This document shows positions 58,738 through 64,000 of a DNA stretch of 64,000 bases, piece by piece. Within the stretch, counting starts at the first letter, position 1; every line of letters begins with the position of its first letter. This DNA is from Leuctra nigra (lineage: Eukaryota > Arthropoda > Insecta > Plecoptera > Leuctridae): NCBI GenBank assembly GCA_934045905.1, contig OW203770.1:2666001-2730000 (forward strand). The letters run 5' to 3'. The notes beneath the pieces were generated by a model. That model searched no databases. It worked only from the letters and a program-made list of their open reading frames with translations, and was not told the origin of the DNA. Position numbers and translations under genes: made by a program.

Positions 58738-59692
58738 CAGAGGTCCGTGTTAAAAGAGTCAAAAGGAGACGCTCGCTTCGCTCGCTCAACAACGCAGGTC
58801 GATTCTAAAACATGTCAAATTTAAAGTCACAAGAGAAAATTCATACCTAAACCATAATTCACATAATATTATATTTCATATAATTCATAAATTATACATT
58901 TTTTGTAAAATTTTAAACCACATAAAATATATTTTGCTGTCATGGACCCCCAAAATTTATTTCAAACTTCTTGCTCCATTCTCTATTTTTCAAATTGGTC
59001 AGTATATTCACCCACTCCTAAGATCAAAGGATACATACTTAAATAGTATACATATAGCTCTAACTCAAGTGGTGCATTGATGATGATAATAATAATATAA
59101 AATAATAATGTCGAAAGTCGTTTTGCATTTTAGAGTCCGGCAAATATATATTTTTTTTATTGAAGTTTTATTTCATTTTTTTGGGCGGTACCAAAACAAG
59201 GACAGTTTTTGACTGGGCTTTCGCCAGCGGCATGCGGGTCCGGGTAGTTAAGGACCGAGTAAATTTTGATTAAGCTTAAAAATACTTTTGTTCTTTTTAC
59301 GGCCCCCCATTACCCTAGCAAAAGTGATTTTATATAAAGTTGCTGATCACTAAAAATTTTGAGAGAATGGGCTACACACTTACAGACAGGGTCATGTTGA
59401 AACGAATTCCCATATTTTTATCTACCCAAGTGACCAGAGTCTACTGGATTCCGTCCATAAGATTATTAGCTCACGGTCTTGTGGTGTTGAGGACTGACGT
59501 CCGCAAATATCTACTTGAGACGCAACTTCTTTTGGACATGAGGCTGCACAGAAACTTACATCCAATATGTTATTGGGTATTTATTATAAATGTAAAGTAA
59601 AAGTATGATACATAAATGCTGTGAATATTCGTGAGGACTTAGGGGATCCCTCTGACAAAAGCAATCCCTAATAAAACATGATAATGTTGCAG
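57902..59692 (+). other. Gene B intron 1
   Basis: Ends and interior blocks match gene A's intron. Differences: a LINE fragment (58358-58560), an A-tract of about 24 (58708-58737) joined to a DR-1 right end (58738-58790), and absence of gene A's CRE-type unit. 59400-59540 shares text with 30420-30510 (ATAAGATTATTAGCTCACGG). Confidence 0.75.
58358..58560 (+). pseudogene. LINE linker fragment
   Basis: One frame reads NLKDAIHEAAMEALGYEDPK, then KRAYWWSLEVESRIEEKRKW and YEKWL, before stops. This is the region between endonuclease and reverse transcriptase of non-LTR elements (WW-EV motif). The rest is absent. Confidence 0.65.
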
Positions 59693-61611
59693 CATGCATC
59701 TTCGTGCAAGAATCAACTGCTGCTGCTGGGGGCAACGGTAACGGCAACGGCAACGGCCACAACCCAACTACAACAACCCCTATCCCAACTACAACAACCA
59801 CTACCCCAACCACAACCACCACCACCCCAACTACAACAACCACTACCCCAACCACAACAACCACCACCCCAACCACAACCACAACTACCCCAACCACCAC
59901 CACCCCAACCACAACCACCACCACCCCAACCACAACAACCACTACCCCAACTACAACCACCCCAACCACAACAACCACTACCCCAACTACAACCACCCCA
60001 ACCACAACAACCACTACCCCAACCACCACCCCAACCACAACCACAACTACCCCAACCACCACCACCCCAACCACAACCACCACCACCCCAACCACAACAA
60101 CCACTACCCCAACTACAACCACCCCAACCACAACAACCACTACCCCAACTACAACCACCCCAACCACAACAACCACTACCATTACCCCAACCACAACAAC
60201 CCCTATCCCAACTACAAGCACAACTGCTGCTCCACCTACTACTCCCTGCCCTGCGGCTACAGGCCGAACCATCATCATCAGCGACTACCCATCCAGTACC
60301 CCGATCAAGAACTGCGTAGGATCATGCTACTATTATCCCAACTCCATGCTAGACAACTTATCCAGTCTAAACCTGAAAATGACGGATACCCTGATAGTCA
60401 TTGCTGGACCTACCAGTTCTCCCTATACTGCTACGACGCTCATTCAGTCATACAAATCCGATATCCAATTATATGCAGGAATCACTAACGTATTGTTCTA
60501 CACATACCCTGTGCCTTCTCCTGACGCTAACGGCGCTACTGCTGCCAGCAATACACTGTTAACTGCACAGATGCCTGGCATTTCTGCTTCTGTACAGGTT
60601 AAGGACTATGCTACCTACATCGCTTCCGATCCCAGTGGCACTCCTTGCAGCTTCTATAATAGTGCTCCCACTACTGCCTGCACTGTTGCTACAGGTCGAA
60701 CCATCATTGTAAGCGACTACCCCGCCAGTACCCCGGCTACGAACTGCGTTGGTTCGTGCTACTATTATCCCAGCTCCATGCTAGACAGCTTAGATAGTCT
60801 AAACCTGAAAATGACGGATACTCTGATAGTCATTGCTGGACCTACCAGTTCTCCCTATACTGCAACAGTGCTCATTCAGTCATACCAATCCTACATCCAA
60901 TACTACGCAGGGATCACCAAACTCGTGTTTTACACGTACCCTGTGCCTTCTCCTGACGCTAATGGCGCTACTGCTGCCAGCAATACACTGTTAACTGCAC
61001 AGATGCCTGGCATTTCTGCTTCTGTACAGGTTAAGGACTATGCTACCTACATCGCTGCTAACCCCAGCGGCAGTGCTTGTAGCTTCTATAATAGTGCTCC
61101 AATCCCAACTACTACTGCCCCACCTACAACGACCACGACCAAAACTACTACCACAACTGCAGCTCCAGCTACCCTCTGCCCTGTTGCTACTGGTCGAACC
61201 ATCATTGTAAGCGACTACCCCGCCTATACCCCGACTAGGAACTGCGTTGGTTCGTGCTTCTATTATCCCAACTCTATGCTAGACACCTTAGATAGTTTAA
61301 ACCTAAAAATGACGGATACCCTGATAGTCATTGCTGGACCAAACAGCTCTCCCTATACTGCTACGACGCTGATCCAGTCATACCAATCGTACATCCAATA
61401 CTACGCAGGGATCACCAATCTGTACTTCTACACACATCCGGTGCCTTCTCCTGACTTTAATGGCGCTACTGCATACAGCAACACACTGATAACAGCTCAG
61501 ATTTCTGTAATTGCTTATTCTGCAAAGGTTAAGGATTATGCTACGTACATTGCCTCTAACCCCGGTAGCAATGCTTGTGCGTACAGTATCAGTGTTGGAA
61601 TTGGTAAATAG
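59693..61611 (+). CDS. Gene B, exon 2: mucin-like secreted protein with three four-Cys domains
   Basis: With exon 1 it gives a 648-residue protein. Signal peptide MKFVYLLLLACIFVQESTA (1-19). Then a Gly/Asn stretch (GGNGNGNGNGH), then about 160 residues of almost pure Thr and Pro in PTTTT-type repeats (34-193), which should be heavily O-glycosylated. Three copies of the gene A domain follow, starting at Cys 195, 339 and 505. A second Thr-rich linker (about 30 residues) separates domains 2 and 3. Domain 3 is the most diverged (STLITAQISVIAYSAKV) and ends YSISVGIGK. The four cysteines are kept in all three. There is no membrane anchor. It could be a gel-, glue-, silk-, egg- or saliva-type secretion, but nothing here decides between these. 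Acceptor GTTGCAG at 59692; stop TAG at 61609. Confidence 0.9.
59760..60230 (+). repeat. ACC-rich minisatellite encoding the Thr/Pro domain
   Basis: Units of 18-30 bp built from CCAACCACAACAACCACTAC and variants. All three plus frames are free of stops for most of its length (TTTTP, PQPQQPLP, and a Pro/Asn frame). Only the Thr frame continues into the domain repeats, so that is the coding one. Confidence 0.9.
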
Positions 61612-62203
61612 GAACGATAAGCAGACGCGGCTCAGTAGGAAGTCTTGCGAATTTTTGTTCCAGTATATTTGTAAACAAAAACACAAATAATAATGTCACC
61701 TGAGAAATGTATAATTTTCATTTCCAAAAATCAAATTCAAATGTAATGATACACTTAGGCGGGAAAAACGGCAAGTGGCAAGAATCAGTACTGTGATTTT
61801 CGAGTCTCCAACAATGTGTTTCTATGGTGAATAATTCGTTGCCATGGCAATATACCAATTTGTCATGTCATTGTCAATTTTCCTGTTTTAAAATTGAAAG
61901 AAAATCAAACAATGTATTATAAATTCCTAAAACTGTTAATCTATCAACAAAAATATTACCACCTTCGGAGTTCAACAAATCTCAACTTTCATAAAATAAC
62001 TAATATTTTGAAATCTAATTTTCACGAGACTTCCAGATTAAAGTTTGAAGTAAGCATATATTATTGTTGATTGCACTAAAGACACTGATAATTCTTTGTT
62101 GGTATTATGCAGTGATGTATTTTAATTTTATTGCACAATCTAATTGATTTATTTTACCATAACTCACAATGTGTTGTATTGTAATGATGTGATGATGAAT
62201 ATT

Positions 62204-62209
62204 AATAAA
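62204..62209 (+). promoter_or_regulatory. Poly(A) signal of gene B
   Basis: AATAAA in ATATTAATAAACGCACTGC, in the same place as in gene A, about 590 nt after the stop. Confidence 0.65.
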
Positions 62210-62339
62210 CGCACTGCAAATCAAGCGTCAATGTTTTATTGAAAAACACATCGATGCTCCAATTACATGCATAAAATATATTCACACAAGTCCCTGTCCC
62301 TCAAGCGAACGTTCTAGCAGTTCGAGCATTGGCGAGTTC

Positions 62340-62845
62340 AACCATAGGAGAGGGGCAACTACTGGTTAATGTTTGACTAATTTTGAAAGATCCTTTTTCT
62401 CCATATTGGAGATATTTAATAATTCTCTGCCACTGAAATGGAAAATTATTTCGGAAAGCAGTGAAAATATTATTTTGAGCTGTCAAATTTTAAACTTACT
62501 AGAAACACGATTTTAACTTGCATATAAGAAGACTATTACAATATTATATCTTGTTATTACTGTACATTTATTTGTTCTGTGCTGTTTGTAACTGTGAAGT
62601 ATGCACTGAAGGTTAGTACAAAGTAACATTCAAGTCTCTTGCCAACAACATTACAATCGAGGGGGGTCCATATTGAAAGTAATTGCTTGAAATAATCTCC
62701 AAGATGGTGGCTGAGCATGCTCAGATCTATCCTGACAATGTGCATCGCATCATACCAAGGCTGGCTACCTACTTGCCCCTCTCTGTAAGTATATGAATCT
62801 CTATGTTCCAACCATGATCAATAAGATAGAACCATCGATCGATAC
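62340..62845. other. Unassigned, no gene seen
   Basis: Beyond the end of the gene A/B duplication, which is lost near 62335. Confidence 0.45.
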
Positions 62846-63236
62846 ATTTACAAAAAATATTTTTTCTTGAAATTACAAGTTCAAAAAACGTTTTCCTACA
62901 TTTCAACTATATTTAAGTATTAAAGAATCATAAAATGTCATTTAACTTGCAACTCCTGTCTTATAGTGAGGTTTGAATTTATTGCTTACGCGAATGAACA
63001 AAACTGTAACACAGGAGGTATAGGGAAATCTTTAGTTTTTGGTTGATAACTTTTAAAATAGCACACGTTGGTATTGTTTTCAATTTTTTTCCCGTATAGA
63101 ATGTCCAACTACCGATCTAGAAATCAGTTTTTTGAAAAAACGTTAAATCTCAGTTAAATTCAAAACTCAAAAATAGCATGGAAATCGTCATGATTTTAAT
63201 GGCCTAGATAAGACTACATGTTAAAAATAGGAATTT
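62846..63236 (+). repeat. Copy of a segment in gene A's intron (27415-27790)
   Basis: Nearly collinear: CTTGAAATTACAAGTTC, AACACAGGAGGTATAGGGAAAT, GCATGGAAATCGTCAT. Divergence is a few per cent by eye. Confidence 0.85.
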
Positions 63237-64000
63237 TCCTAGGTGTCATCCGCATTCTAAATGTTAGTCCATAATCGACACCACTATTTTTGTTAGGGAT
63301 TTGAAACCCTGCTGTCGATATATTAAAGGCCTCCGAAATAGCAAATGTCCGTCACTAGCTCGACATAAGCGCTTACCTAGTGGACGAAAGGCGATTGAAT
63401 GGTGAGGGTGAAGTATTGAAAGAGCTATGGCCGCCGTGTTAAATTGTAGAAATATGAATAAAGAAATAAGAATATTGGCTTGTGCTGAAGTAAACTGTCT
63501 GAAGTGAGTCTATTATTGATTTTGTTTGTAAATATTTAACCTGTCAAAAAGGGTGTAATTTCACTGTTTTTACGGCAATCTAGCTCGCAAATGACATAAC
63601 CTGTTTTTCCCAAATTTGGTATATGGGGTGGGGTGGACCATAACTCGAAATAAAGATATTTTGCAAGAATGTGAGAATGTGTTGTATTCATCAAAGTTTA
63701 CATAAACAAAACCGATATTTTCGAGTCACTGTCTTCATTCAAGTCGAACATTCCTTTTCTCTGGCTACATAACTTCATTTGGGAATACATACATCGAAGG
63801 ATTAGCAGAATTGCGAAATGAATTCAAACATATCACAACACAGCAAACAGTTTTACTAAGGAACAAGCTTATATCATAGTGGTAAAAAATATTACTATTT
63901 CTTTATTCATATTTAATATTTCTACATTTTACACGGTGGCGTTAAGCTGCTGTTCCCCAACCAAAGTCTCGCCGTTCTGCCGCCTAGTTGGCGCTACAGT
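63237..64000 (+). repeat. Copy of 34060-36640 lacking its insertions
   Basis: CGCATTCTAAATGTTAGTCCATAATC matches 34090. The TTA site (63295), the RTE site (63458) and the 36238 site are unoccupied. It continues to GGCGCTACAGT, which matches 36624, at the window edge. Confidence 0.85.

Noticed and set aside
59556..60278. Minus-strand Val/Gly frame and the Pro/Gln plus frame at 59678
   Set aside because: They are alternative readings of gene B's ACC-rich tract. Only the Thr frame continues into the conserved domains.

Overview
The window is a repeat-rich nuclear segment from a eukaryote, almost certainly an insect. The reasons are an 18S rDNA fragment with eukaryotic sequence, a PGAP3 gene whose exon-encoded peptides look like insect PGAP3, spliced genes with GT-AG introns, a TATA box plus AATAAA gene layout, and many non-LTR, mariner, hAT, Harbinger-like and TTAA-type elements. 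A hemipteran is my guess, but the sequence does not prove it.

Layout. 1-9153 is a satellite of 126/117-bp monomers arranged in higher-order repeats of about 3.1-3.6 kb. 9310-10016 is a 34-bp minisatellite of 21 units that grew out of the exon 3/intron 3 boundary of a minus-strand PGAP3 gene. Exons 1-3 of that gene lie at 12845-9998. Its intron 2 holds an inverted-repeat element and a piece of rDNA. 14.7 kb has a tRNA-like gene. 15-25 kb is a mosaic of dispersed repeats: a family I call R, a family I call DR-1, foldback elements, a hAT element, CRE-bearing tandem repeats and a LINE with an open reverse transcriptase fragment.

26.5-32.5 kb and 57.6-62.3 kb hold two paralogous plus-strand genes, here called gene A and gene B. 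They share a promoter, a 28-nt first exon that starts a signal peptide, a homologous intron and a homologous 3' UTR. They encode secreted proteins built from two (A) or three (B) copies of a four-cysteine domain of about 138 residues that I do not recognise. Gene B also has a Thr/Pro mucin-like region of about 160 residues. This pair is the best candidate for undescribed biology in the window.

32.6-57.5 kb is more transposon mosaic: LINE remnants, an RTE-derived short element, a deleted mariner, nested MITEs, hAT inside hAT, and a 2.4-kb inverted-repeat element carrying a 62-bp minisatellite. 62.8-64.0 kb repeats sequence seen at 27.4-27.8 and 34.1-36.6 kb, and preserves empty sites for two insertions found at 34-36 kb.

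Only three genes are supported as functional candidates (PGAP3, gene A, gene B), plus the tRNA-like locus. Most other open frames fall in repeats or transposon remnants.
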